From assembly GCA_003520285.1 (NCBI GenBank), contig DOVB01000275.1:1-10171 (forward strand): DNA of 10,171 nucleotides, given 5' to 3'. Source of the DNA: Halieaceae bacterium. Lineage in GTDB: Bacteria > Pseudomonadota > Gammaproteobacteria > Pseudomonadales > Halieaceae. This document shows positions 1-7,369 of this stretch, in pieces. The notes below the pieces were generated by a model. That model saw nothing but the letters and a program-made list of their open reading frames with translations, ran no database searches and was not told the origin of the DNA. Within the stretch, counting starts at the first letter, position 1; every line of letters begins with the position of its first letter. The position numbers were made by a program, and so were the translations under genes.

Positions 1-42
1 GGTAATACATGTCAGTAGAAGAACTTTAATCTTGAGGGGCAT
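1..42 (-). CDS. lptA: LptA N-terminus, periplasmic LPS transport bridge (partial, cut by window start)
   Basis: An ATG at 42-40 on the minus strand opens 14 codons reading MPLKIKVLLLTCIT up to the window edge. This is a basic N-terminus followed by a hydrophobic run, as at the start of a Sec signal peptide. It starts 17 nt before the end of lptC in a different frame, which is where lptA lies in gammaproteobacteria. LptA is the periplasmic protein that oligomerises into the bridge carrying lipopolysaccharide from LptC to LptD in the outer membrane. Only the signal peptide is visible, so the identity rests on position plus signal-peptide character. A later ATG at 10-8 (in another frame) gives no comparable N-terminus. 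No strong Shine-Dalgarno is visible, so coupling to lptC translation is likely. Confidence 0.75.
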   Translation of the reverse strand, partial: MPLKIKVLLLTCIT

Positions 43-583
43 AAGTTGAGTCCACGTTCGACAATAAAGTGAAGCTTTGTTCGTTAAGCCTAGCCCTCAC
101 ACCCAAGGCAGTGGTGCGGGTATTGCCGTGAACTAGCGCAACGGCACGGTCAGTGTGAGCAATATCTTGATCTAGATCCAGAGTCAGTTGCTCGGTGGTC
201 AGACGAAGGGTGTTTGAATCGTGGCTCAGGATAACCGAGCCATCTAGCGTGATCGTTTGCGCAGTTTCGTCGATATAGCCAAAGTCGGCTTGCGCAGACC
301 AGCTTTCGGTGGCACCAATGGTCTTTGACAGACTCGGACTCACCAGTTCGCCCCGCGGTTGGCGAGAAAAGTAGGTCATTTCGAGCGCGCCTATGCTATC
401 TGATGCTTGCCCTAACGCGTTGAAACGCACCATCTCGCTACCTTTAAGGTAGGTTTGGACACTATCGTCTCGTGACTCTGCTTGCGGCTCGCCTCCGCTC
501 CTTGGTTGGGACCACTGCCATGCAGCAATCGCCAGCACGATCAGAAGCGTGGTTTGGGCCCGTTTACTGGCGAGGGTTATCAT
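26..583 (-). CDS. lptC: LptC, inner-membrane-anchored LPS export protein
   Basis: LptC is a bitopic inner-membrane protein that receives lipopolysaccharide from the LptB2FG ABC transporter and hands it to LptA. The 185-residue product (E. coli LptC is about 191) has one N-terminal membrane segment at about residues 11-24 (TTLLIVLAIAAWQW), then a beta-rich periplasmic domain. That domain carries LptC-like stretches: RFNALG near 53-58, TLDGSVIL near 112-119, LRLTTEQLTLD near 126-136 and TDRAV near 144-148. I chose the ATG at 583-581 because its A is the last base of the kdsC TGA (TGATG) and it puts the membrane segment right at the N-terminus. The frame stays open upstream to 631, but only inside kdsC. 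The 3' end overlaps lptA by 17 nt. Recognition rests on topology, length and locus; sequence conservation in this family is low. Confidence 0.88.
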   Translation of the reverse strand: MITLASKRAQTTLLIVLAIAAWQWSQPRSGGEPQAESRDDSVQTYLKGSEMVRFNALGQASDSIGALEMTYFSRQPRGELVSPSLSKTIGATESWSAQADFGYIDETAQTITLDGSVILSHDSNTLRLTTEQLTLDLDQDIAHTDRAVALVHGNTRTTALGVRARLNEQSFTLLSNVDSTYAPQD

Positions 584-1089
584 CACACCGTCTCGATTAG
601 AGCGTCCCACAGATCGAGTGATCGCAGCCACGCCTCAGCCAATTCGCGAACGGCGCCCTGTCCGCCGGGGAGTCTGCTTTGCCAGTCGGCGATGGCGGCG
701 ACATCGGACGCTGCATCAGCGACGGTCGCACCCAAGCCCACTGCCATAATGGCTCTTCGATCAGGTAAGTCGTCACCCATGTAAGCCACATTTGACAGGT
801 CGATCTTAAGATTTCCACAGAGGTCTTGCAGTGCTTCTAGTTTGTCTTCGCGGCCCTGAACCACATGAGCTATGCCGAGCTCGGCGGCTCGTCTGGTCAC
901 CATGGCAGAGGTGCGCCCAGTAATAATGGCGACGGTAATGCCAGCTCGTTGCAGCAGTTTAATACCCAGCCCATCCCGAATGTTAAAGCTTTTGAATTCT
1001 TCACCTTGGTCTGTGTAGTAGAGTCTTCCATCACTGAGCACGCCATCAACGTCTAAAGCCAGTAATTGAAGATTTTTGAACTGGCTCAT
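583..1089 (-). CDS. kdsC: 3-deoxy-D-manno-octulosonate 8-phosphate phosphatase
   Basis: KdsC removes the phosphate from Kdo-8-phosphate in the cytoplasm, giving Kdo for the LPS inner core. The 168-residue protein is a C0-type HAD phosphatase without a cap domain. It has the nucleophile motif DVDGVLSDG (Asp13 and Asp15), motif II ITGRTS (residues 56-61), Lys83 as the likely motif III lysine, and motif IV MGDDLPD (Asp106, Asp107, Asp110). The C-terminal GGQGAVRE (142-149) is the family tail that reaches a neighbouring subunit's active site. It is shorter than E. coli KdsC (188 aa) but all catalytic parts are present. The ATG at 1089 overlaps the kdsD stop (ATGA), with a GAGAGGG Shine-Dalgarno at 1102-1096, six bases upstream and inside kdsD. 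Its own stop overlaps the lptC start. Confidence 0.96.
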   Translation of the reverse strand: MSQFKNLQLLALDVDGVLSDGRLYYTDQGEEFKSFNIRDGLGIKLLQRAGITVAIITGRTSAMVTRRAAELGIAHVVQGREDKLEALQDLCGNLKIDLSNVAYMGDDLPDRRAIMAVGLGATVADAASDVAAIADWQSRLPGGQGAVRELAEAWLRSLDLWDALIETV

Positions 1090-2063
1090 GCGATGCCCTC
1101 TCGTAAGAGATCCATTAGATGAATGACGCCTTTCACTCGACCCGCCTCAGCCACTACCAGTGCCGATATTTTATAGGTTTCCATGATGTTGAGCGCTTCA
1201 GCAGCGAGTTGAGATGGCGCTATCGTTTTGGCACCGGTTGTCATGACTTCAGAAATTACCGTGGTGCTGATATCAAAGCCTCTATCCAGAGTGCGGCGCA
1301 AGTCACCATCGGTGAAGAGTCCCAACAGAGTCTCGTCGTTATCGGTTACGGTGGTCATTCCTAAGCCTTTTTGGCTAATGGTAAGCAGAGCATCGATGAG
1401 CTGGGTATGAGTGGATACCTTCGGTATATCATCACCGCTGCGCATGACGTCTTCTACTTTCAACAGCAGCTTGCGTCCGAGCTTTCCGCCCGGGTGAGAA
1501 AAGGCAAAATCTTCAGCCGTAAATCCGCGCGCTTCGAGCAGAGCAATCGCAAGCGCGTCACCCATGACTAGGGCAGTCGTTGTACTTGAGGTGGGTGCGA
1601 GGTCGAGAGGACAAGCCTCCGTTTTAACCCCAGTGTTCAGGTGAGCATTCGCGACGCTAGCAAGGGCTGAATTTGGATTCCCTGTCATGGCAATAACCGG
1701 TACGCCCAACCTTTTGAGCAGCGGGAGCAGGGTCAGGATCTCGGTCGCATTACCGCTGTTCGAGAGGGCCACTACAACATCTTGCGCAGTAATCATGCCC
1801 ATATCGCCATGACTCGCTTCGCCAGGATGAACGAAGTGCGCTGGGGTACCTGTGCTGGCTAAAGTCGCCGCTATTTTACGTGCGATATGTCCTGATTTCC
1901 CCATCCCAGTCACAATAACCCTGCCTTGAACGGCAATCATAAGCTCACAGGCACTCACAAACTGAGCGTCGAGTTTATCGGCCAGTTCGGCAACGGCAGT
2001 CGATTCGAGTGCGAAGGTGCGGCGCGCTGATTCTAGGGATTTAACGGGGTCTACGCGTTTCAT
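1086..2063 (-). CDS. kdsD: D-arabinose 5-phosphate isomerase
   Basis: KdsD interconverts D-ribulose 5-phosphate and D-arabinose 5-phosphate, the first step toward Kdo and LPS. The 325-residue product (E. coli KdsD is 328) has a sugar isomerase (SIS) domain at about 38-180, then two CBS domains at about 205-262 and 272-325. Visible motifs are GMGKSGHIARKIAATLASTG, HPGEASHGD, SNSGNATEI, and PGGKLGRKLL just before the first CBS domain. Lys56, Glu108, Glu149 and His190 match, at a constant offset of three, the E. coli catalytic residues Lys59, Glu111, Glu152 and His193. The ATG overlaps the antiporter stop as ATGA, and the stop overlaps the kdsC start in the same way, so translational coupling is likely. 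The full two-CBS architecture separates it from SIS-only isomerases. Confidence 0.97.
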   Translation of the reverse strand: MKRVDPVKSLESARRTFALESTAVAELADKLDAQFVSACELMIAVQGRVIVTGMGKSGHIARKIAATLASTGTPAHFVHPGEASHGDMGMITAQDVVVALSNSGNATEILTLLPLLKRLGVPVIAMTGNPNSALASVANAHLNTGVKTEACPLDLAPTSSTTTALVMGDALAIALLEARGFTAEDFAFSHPGGKLGRKLLLKVEDVMRSGDDIPKVSTHTQLIDALLTISQKGLGMTTVTDNDETLLGLFTDGDLRRTLDRGFDISTTVISEVMTTGAKTIAPSQLAAEALNIMETYKISALVVAEAGRVKGVIHLMDLLREGIA

Positions 2064-3046
2064 AATCCGTAACCAGTATCAATAATGAGTGCAGTGTAGT
2101 AGCAAACACTGCACAAGAGCAAAATCACTCCCCACACTCTCCCCATGATGGGCGGCTTTTGTTGGGCTCGAGCCTGCCGAAAGGTCAGGTACAAGGCCAG
2201 GCCTAGAAGAGCTGTTAGGGCTAGCATCACCGGGTAGTCTCGAGTGAGTACAGAGGTATCTAACACGAGCGGTGCAAGTAACCCTGGTATTGGGAGAACG
2301 GCCAGCAAGTTGAATAAGTTTGACCCCAAGACATTTCCCAGAGCGATCTCGGCATGCCCTTTCTTGGCGCTGGCGACTGATGCCGCAAGCTCTGGTAGGC
2401 TCGTGCCTATTGCTATAATGGTAAGCCCGATGATTAGTTCTGATACGCCGAGTGTGTCGGCGATATTAGCAGCCCCCCACACCAGCGCACGCGAGCTGGC
2501 GACCAGCAGGAGGGCGCCTCCGATGAATCGTAACCAAGGGTAGGAAGCGCTCATCTCAGCGGCATGGTCCGCCGTGAGTTCCTCCGCAATAAGATTATCT
2601 TGTTGTGCATCTCTGGCCATTTTTGTGAGTGCGAGCGCCAGACAGGCAAGCAGAACTAGACCATCAAAGAGGTCGAGTTCACCATCGACAACCAAGATTG
2701 CGCCGATCACAGTCACTCCGAACAGAAGCGGGAATTCACGGTTGAGATAACTTGAGCGCAACAGCAGTGGCGCTACTAGCAGAGTAATTCCCAGCACCAA
2801 TGAAATGTTGGCAATATTGGATCCCAGTGCGTTCCCCACTGCTAAATTCCCGGCACCATCGAGTGCCGCCATCACGGACACCACGATTTCTGGGGCAGAG
2901 GTGCCTATTGAGACAATAGTCATCCCTATGATGAGCTGTGATACGCCGAGTTTCCGTGCGATTGAGGCGGCACCTTCGACAAATTGATCGGAGCTCCAGA
3001 TCAGAATCATAATTCCAATAACAATGGCGGCGATGTTCAACATCAT
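2060..3046 (-). CDS. yrbG: Calcium/sodium antiporter, YrbG family
   Basis: This is an inner-membrane cation/Ca2+ exchanger of the K+-dependent Na+/Ca2+ exchanger-related family. The 327-328-residue product (E. coli YrbG is 325) has two inverted repeats of about five membrane segments each. Each repeat carries an alpha motif: GMTIVSIGTSAPE (about 40-52) with GNALGSNIANI (70-80), and GLTIIAIGTSLPE (about 206-218) with GNVLGSNLFNL (236-246). Glu52 and Glu218 (numbered from the second Met) are the expected ion-binding glutamates. The frame is open to 3256, but family members begin at the hydrophobic MLNIAAIVIG stretch, so the start is one of two adjacent ATGs, at 3046 or 3043. Neither has a clear Shine-Dalgarno. 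It is the first gene of the operon and overlaps kdsD by 4 nt. The physiological substrate is inferred from the family. Confidence 0.93.
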   Translation of the reverse strand: MMLNIAAIVIGIMILIWSSDQFVEGAASIARKLGVSQLIIGMTIVSIGTSAPEIVVSVMAALDGAGNLAVGNALGSNIANISLVLGITLLVAPLLLRSSYLNREFPLLFGVTVIGAILVVDGELDLFDGLVLLACLALALTKMARDAQQDNLIAEELTADHAAEMSASYPWLRFIGGALLLVASSRALVWGAANIADTLGVSELIIGLTIIAIGTSLPELAASVASAKKGHAEIALGNVLGSNLFNLLAVLPIPGLLAPLVLDTSVLTRDYPVMLALTALLGLALYLTFRQARAQQKPPIMGRVWGVILLLCSVCYYTALIIDTGYGL

Positions 3047-3107
3047 ATGAAGTGAGCCCGAAGAAGGTTGCTTTAATTTGCGCAGCGCCGAGTGAATCGA
3101 GGTATAC

Positions 3108-3136
3108 TTGACATTGCAATCGGTCGTCATTATACA
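3108..3136 (+). promoter_or_regulatory. Sigma70 promoter for mlaC-ibaG-murA-hisG-hisD
   Basis: A perfect -35 hexamer TTGACA (3108-3113) is followed by a 17-bp spacer and a good -10 TATACA (3131-3136). This predicts transcription starting near 3143 and a leader of about 50 nt before mlaC. The palindrome ATTGCAAT (3113-3120) sits at the edge of the -35 inside the spacer. It is the best promoter-like sequence I found in the window and is placed to drive the whole rightward operon. Confidence 0.75.
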
Positions 3137-3157
3137 GCCAACGGAGCTGAAACGAAG
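3129..3157 (-). promoter_or_regulatory. Possible sigma70 promoter for the antiporter-kds-lpt operon
   Basis: On the minus strand a perfect TATAAT lies at 3134-3129, 82 bases upstream of the antiporter ATG. Its -35 region (around 3157-3152, CTTCGT) is poor. An alternative -10, TATACC at 3106-3101, would pair with ATGACG at 3130-3125 over an 18-bp spacer. Either would drive the leftward operon, and both overlap the rightward mlaC promoter. The exact start point cannot be decided by reading. Confidence 0.35.
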
Positions 3158-3194
3158 CATTACCGAACCGCTGATCAAATTAGGAGTAACAAGT

Positions 3195-3884
3195 ATGAAA
3201 TGGCAGCAGGCTTTGAAGCTATGCGGGTTAGTATTGGGGCTGATGTGGCACACCAATGTCTCCGCACAGCCGCAACAAAGCGCTTACGATGTGGTTGTTG
3301 CCACGACCGACTCGGTGATGCAGGTCTTAAAATCAGCGGATCAGAAAGAGCAGTCAGACCCAGATCAGTATTACGCTGACCTCAAGCAGGTGATGGATCA
3401 GGTGGTTGACTACCGCGGTTTCGCTCGTGGCGTGATGGGCCCGTTTGCCGGACGCAGTTACTACCAGTCGCTCTCCGAAGAGGGGCAGCAGCGGCTTCGG
3501 CAGCAGCTGCAAGAATTCACTGCAGTGATGCGCGATAACTTGGTCGAGACCTATGCCAAAGGTCTCATTGCTTTTGCTAACGCGACCATCGAGGTGGTGG
3601 AGCCAGAGCAGGTGTCTGAAGGCAGAGCGATGATTGAACAGCGAATCAGTCGCGATAACGACCAGCCTTACCGAGTTCTGTACCAGATGGGACAGTCGCG
3701 AGAGGGGCAGTGGCAACTAAGAAACGTCATCATCGAAGACGTTAACTTGGGTGAGATTTATCGAAGCCAGTTCGAATCCGCAGCGAAAAGAGCGGCAAAA
3801 GCAGCGGGTTGTGGCGATGGTGATAGCGCCTGTCTTGAGTCGGTAATAGACACTGTGATTTCGACTTGGGGAGCTGAGGAGTAA
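3195..3884 (+). CDS. mlaC: MlaC, periplasmic phospholipid-binding protein
   Basis: MlaC is the soluble periplasmic carrier that moves phospholipids between the outer-membrane MlaA complex and the inner-membrane MlaFEDB transporter, maintaining outer-membrane asymmetry. The 229-residue product starts with a Sec signal peptide (MKWQQALKLCGLVLGLMWHT, likely cleaved after VSA at residue 24). The mature part has MlaC-type stretches: a helix with DYRGFARGVMGPF (72-84), a QEFTAVMRDNLVETYAKGL region (106-124), and RNVIIEDVNLGEIYRSQF (176-193). I chose the ATG at 3195 for its AGGAG (3182-3186) eight bases upstream and for the signal peptide; the frame runs open back to 3108 but without a sensible start. 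The mature protein has only two cysteines, Cys206 and Cys213. The usual partners mlaF, mlaE, mlaD and mlaB are not in the window, so the protein depends on genes elsewhere or works differently. Confidence 0.9.
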   Translation: MKWQQALKLCGLVLGLMWHTNVSAQPQQSAYDVVVATTDSVMQVLKSADQKEQSDPDQYYADLKQVMDQVVDYRGFARGVMGPFAGRSYYQSLSEEGQQRLRQQLQEFTAVMRDNLVETYAKGLIAFANATIEVVEPEQVSEGRAMIEQRISRDNDQPYRVLYQMGQSREGQWQLRNVIIEDVNLGEIYRSQFESAAKRAAKAAGCGDGDSACLESVIDTVISTWGAEE

Positions 3885-4113
3885 TGATGAACGCGCAGAG
3901 TTTAGAAGACCTTGTGGCGTCTTATTTAGACGACTGTCACGTGAGCGTGACAGAGCAGGGTGGGCACTACACGATCACTGCAATCGGCTCTCGTTTCGAA
4001 GGTCTGCGTCCTGTCAAACGCCAGCAAGCGGTCTATGCAGCCGTCGCTGAGTTGATAGCAGCGGGCACTATTCATGCGGTGAATATTCGAGCCCTGACTC
4101 CACAGGAAGCACA

Positions 4114-4117
<4 letters not shown>
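3884..4117 (+). CDS. ibaG: BolA-family protein IbaG
   Basis: IbaG is a small cytoplasmic BolA-family protein that pairs with monothiol glutaredoxin to hold a [2Fe-2S] cluster and is linked to acid stress and envelope homeostasis. The 77-residue product has the family core: GHYTITAIGSRFEGLRPVKR (27-46), a helix with QQAVYAAVAELIA (47-59), and IHAVNIRALTP (63-73) with the conserved BolA histidine at His64. It is slightly shorter than E. coli IbaG. Two adjacent ATGs compete: 3884 (overlapping the mlaC stop as TAATG) and 3887. The GAGGAG at 3876-3881 is 2 bases from the first but 5 from the second, so 3887 may be the main start. The stop overlaps an ATG that opens a very short frame leading to murA. 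Confidence 0.93.
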
Positions 4118-5408
<1,291 letters not shown>

Positions 5409-5423
5409 TTCAGGGGCTATTTT

Positions 5424-6053
5424 ATGTTGACTATAGCGCTCACCAAGGGACGCATCTTGACGGATACGCTGCCTCTGCTCGCTCAGGCAGGCATTGTCCC
5501 CCTAGATGACGTGTACACCAGTCGTAAGCTTGTATTTGCAACCACTTTAGCTGACGTATCCATGATCATCATTCGTGGAATCGACGTACCCACTTATGTT
5601 CGTTACGGCGCGGCGCAAGTGGGCGTGGTCGGCAAAGATATCTTGCTAGAACAAGGCGCTGATGGCCTCTATGAACCGCTCGATTTGCGCATCGCCCAAT
5701 GCCGTTTGATGACCGCAGTGCTGCGTCACCGTATTGTGCCTCAAGGTAAGCTGAGGGTGGCAACGAAGTTCGTCAATATTGCCAGAGATTATTACGCCGA
5801 CAAAGGACTGCAAGTCGAGCTCATCAAGCTGTATGGTGCAATGGAGTTGGCGCCGTTGATGAACTTAGCAGATGAAATAGTCGATATTGTCGATACAGGC
5901 AATACGCTTCGAGCAAACGGAATGGAGCCTCTCGAGACCATAGCGCATATTAGCTCTCGGCTTATTGTGAACAAGGCGGCGATGCGTTCACATCACGATC
6001 AGATAACAGGCTTGATTAAGCGCCTTGAGTCTGTCGTGGAAGGAGATCAGTGA
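5424..6053 (+). CDS. hisG: ATP phosphoribosyltransferase catalytic subunit, short form (HisG-S)
   Basis: HisG condenses ATP with PRPP to give phosphoribosyl-ATP, the first step of histidine synthesis. The 209-residue product is the short form: it has the two-lobed catalytic domain but lacks the C-terminal ACT-like regulatory domain of the roughly 300-residue E. coli enzyme. Motifs include LTKGRIL (6-12), [21 protein letters not shown] (52-72), [18 protein letters not shown] (111-128) and the PRPP-binding [16 protein letters not shown] (151-166). Short HisG proteins act with the HisRS-like regulatory subunit HisZ; no hisZ is present in this window, so it should lie elsewhere, as in Pseudomonas. 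The ATG has AGGGG (5412-5416) seven bases upstream. The stop directly abuts the hisD GTG. Confidence 0.96.
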   Translation: MLTIALTKGRILTDTLPLLAQAGIVPLDDVYTSRKLVFATTLADVSMIIIRGIDVPTYVRYGAAQVGVVGKDILLEQGADGLYEPLDLRIAQCRLMTAVLRHRIVPQGKLRVATKFVNIARDYYADKGLQVELIKLYGAMELAPLMNLADEIVDIVDTGNTLRANGMEPLETIAHISSRLIVNKAAMRSHHDQITGLIKRLESVVEGDQ

Positions 6054-7367
6054 GTGCCTAAAGTGAAGCTGCTGCGCAGCACTGATACAAATTTCGATGC
6101 CGAACTGGCTGCGCTGACAGAGTCGCAGGGCGCGCTGGATCGGGCAGTGATCGATGCTGCCGATGCCATTATTGCGCAGATCCGGAAAGAGGGTGACGCT
6201 GCTTTGCTCAGCCTGACCAACCGGTTTGATCAGCGCGCTGTCGAGTCAGTGGGTTTACTTAACGTCAAGCGCGAGGAGTGGGCTGCCGCTAAAGCTCGCT
6301 TGCCGAGTCAGGACTACCAGCAACTCGAGCTGGCTGCGGAACGCATTCGCTGGTTTCATGAACACCAGAAACAGTCAAGTTGGTCGATCACCGACTCGCT
6401 GGGTAATCGTGTGGGTCAAAGAGTGCTGCCACTCGATTCGGTAGGGGTTTATGTGCCAGGTGGAAAGGCCTCTTACCCGTCGTCGGTGCTGATGAATACG
6501 CTTCCGGCTAAGGTTGCTGGCGTGCAGCGTATTGTGATGGTGACGCCGGCGCCCAATGGGGTTATGAATGATTGGGTGCTCGCGGCTGCTGAGCTGGCGG
6601 GTGTCGACGAGTTGTGGACGATTGGCGGTGCTCAAGCGGTTGCTGCATTGGCCTATGGCACAGAGTCTATCCGTGCCGTCGATAAAATTGTGGGTCCCGG
6701 GAATGCCTACGTTGCGGCGGCAAAACGGGCCGTTTTTGGGCGAGTGGGAATAGATATGATCGCCGGTCCCTCGGAAGTGCTGATTATTACCGATGGCTCT
6801 GTGAATCCCGATTGGATTGCGATGGATATGTTCGCGCAGTGCGAGCACGACGAAATGGCTCAGGCGATTGTGATATGTGATCAGACCGAGTATTTCGAGG
6901 CTTTGCAGTCCAGTATCGAACGATTGCTACCTAATATGGCGCGCGCATCAATTATCGAGCAATCACTGTCCAATCGAAGCGCTTTTATTCTGACTTGTGA
7001 TTTGAGCGAATCGGCACGCATAAGCAACCGGTTGGCGCCGGAACATTTAGAATTGGCGGTGTCTGACGCCACCGATCTGCTCGAGCAAATAAAACATGCT
7101 GGCGCCATTTTTCTTGGCGCTCAATCTACCGAAGCAGTGGGCGATTACTGTGCCGGGCCAAATCATGTGCTACCGACCTCGGGTACTGCCAAATTCAGTT
7201 CCCCGCTTGGGGTCTATGACTTTGAGAAGCGCTCCTCAGTGATTGATCTATCGGCTCAAGGTGCCACTGCTCTGGGTCATTGTGCGTCGTTATTGGCTGA
7301 GGCAGAGGGCCTTGGCGCGCATGCCGAGAGCGCTCGGTATCGAATATTGAAAACGCAGCCTGACTGA
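6054..7367 (+). CDS. hisD: Histidinol dehydrogenase
   Basis: HisD performs the last two steps of histidine synthesis, the NAD-dependent four-electron oxidation of L-histidinol to L-histidine, using zinc. The 437-residue product is close to E. coli HisD (434). Motifs are VPGGKASYPSSVLM (134-147), GGAQAVAALAYGT (191-203), KIVGPGNAYV (211-220) and IAGPSEV (236-242). Gln262, His265, Asp364 and His423 correspond to the zinc ligands, and Glu330-His331 to the catalytic pair. The ligand motif reads AQCEHD where AQAEHD is common, placing a cysteine between two key residues. The start is a GTG immediately after the hisG TGA, with AAGGAG (6040-6045) eight bases upstream, which fixes it. The 3' end meets degS convergently with only two bases between stop codons, and hisC, which follows hisD in Pseudomonas, is absent. 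Confidence 0.98.
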   Translation: MPKVKLLRSTDTNFDAELAALTESQGALDRAVIDAADAIIAQIRKEGDAALLSLTNRFDQRAVESVGLLNVKREEWAAAKARLPSQDYQQLELAAERIRWFHEHQKQSSWSITDSLGNRVGQRVLPLDSVGVYVPGGKASYPSSVLMNTLPAKVAGVQRIVMVTPAPNGVMNDWVLAAAELAGVDELWTIGGAQAVAALAYGTESIRAVDKIVGPGNAYVAAAKRAVFGRVGIDMIAGPSEVLIITDGSVNPDWIAMDMFAQCEHDEMAQAIVICDQTEYFEALQSSIERLLPNMARASIIEQSLSNRSAFILTCDLSESARISNRLAPEHLELAVSDATDLLEQIKHAGAIFLGAQSTEAVGDYCAGPNHVLPTSGTAKFSSPLGVYDFEKRSSVIDLSAQGATALGHCASLLAEAEGLGAHAESARYRILKTQPD

Positions 7368-7369
7368 GA

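Noticed and set aside
584..631. A 16-codon upstream extension of lptC
   Set aside because: It lies entirely within kdsC and would displace the membrane anchor from the N-terminus; the TGATG overlap marks the natural start.
482..784. A 100-codon plus-strand open frame across the kdsC-lptC junction
   Set aside because: It is antisense to two recognised genes and its Arg/Ser/Pro-rich product has no domain features.
3047..3256. A 70-codon upstream extension of the antiporter into the mlaC region
   Set aside because: It would run through the divergent promoters and into the mlaC signal peptide, and the added residues are not hydrophobic or family-like.
3354..3716. A 120-codon open frame on the minus strand inside mlaC
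   Set aside because: It lies antisense to a convincing secreted MlaC, has no ribosome-binding site of note, and resembles no family I know.
6375..6848. A 157-codon open frame on the minus strand inside hisD
   Set aside because: It is antisense to a fully conserved HisD with intact zinc ligands, and its product is low-complexity His/Arg/Asn-rich with no recognisable fold.
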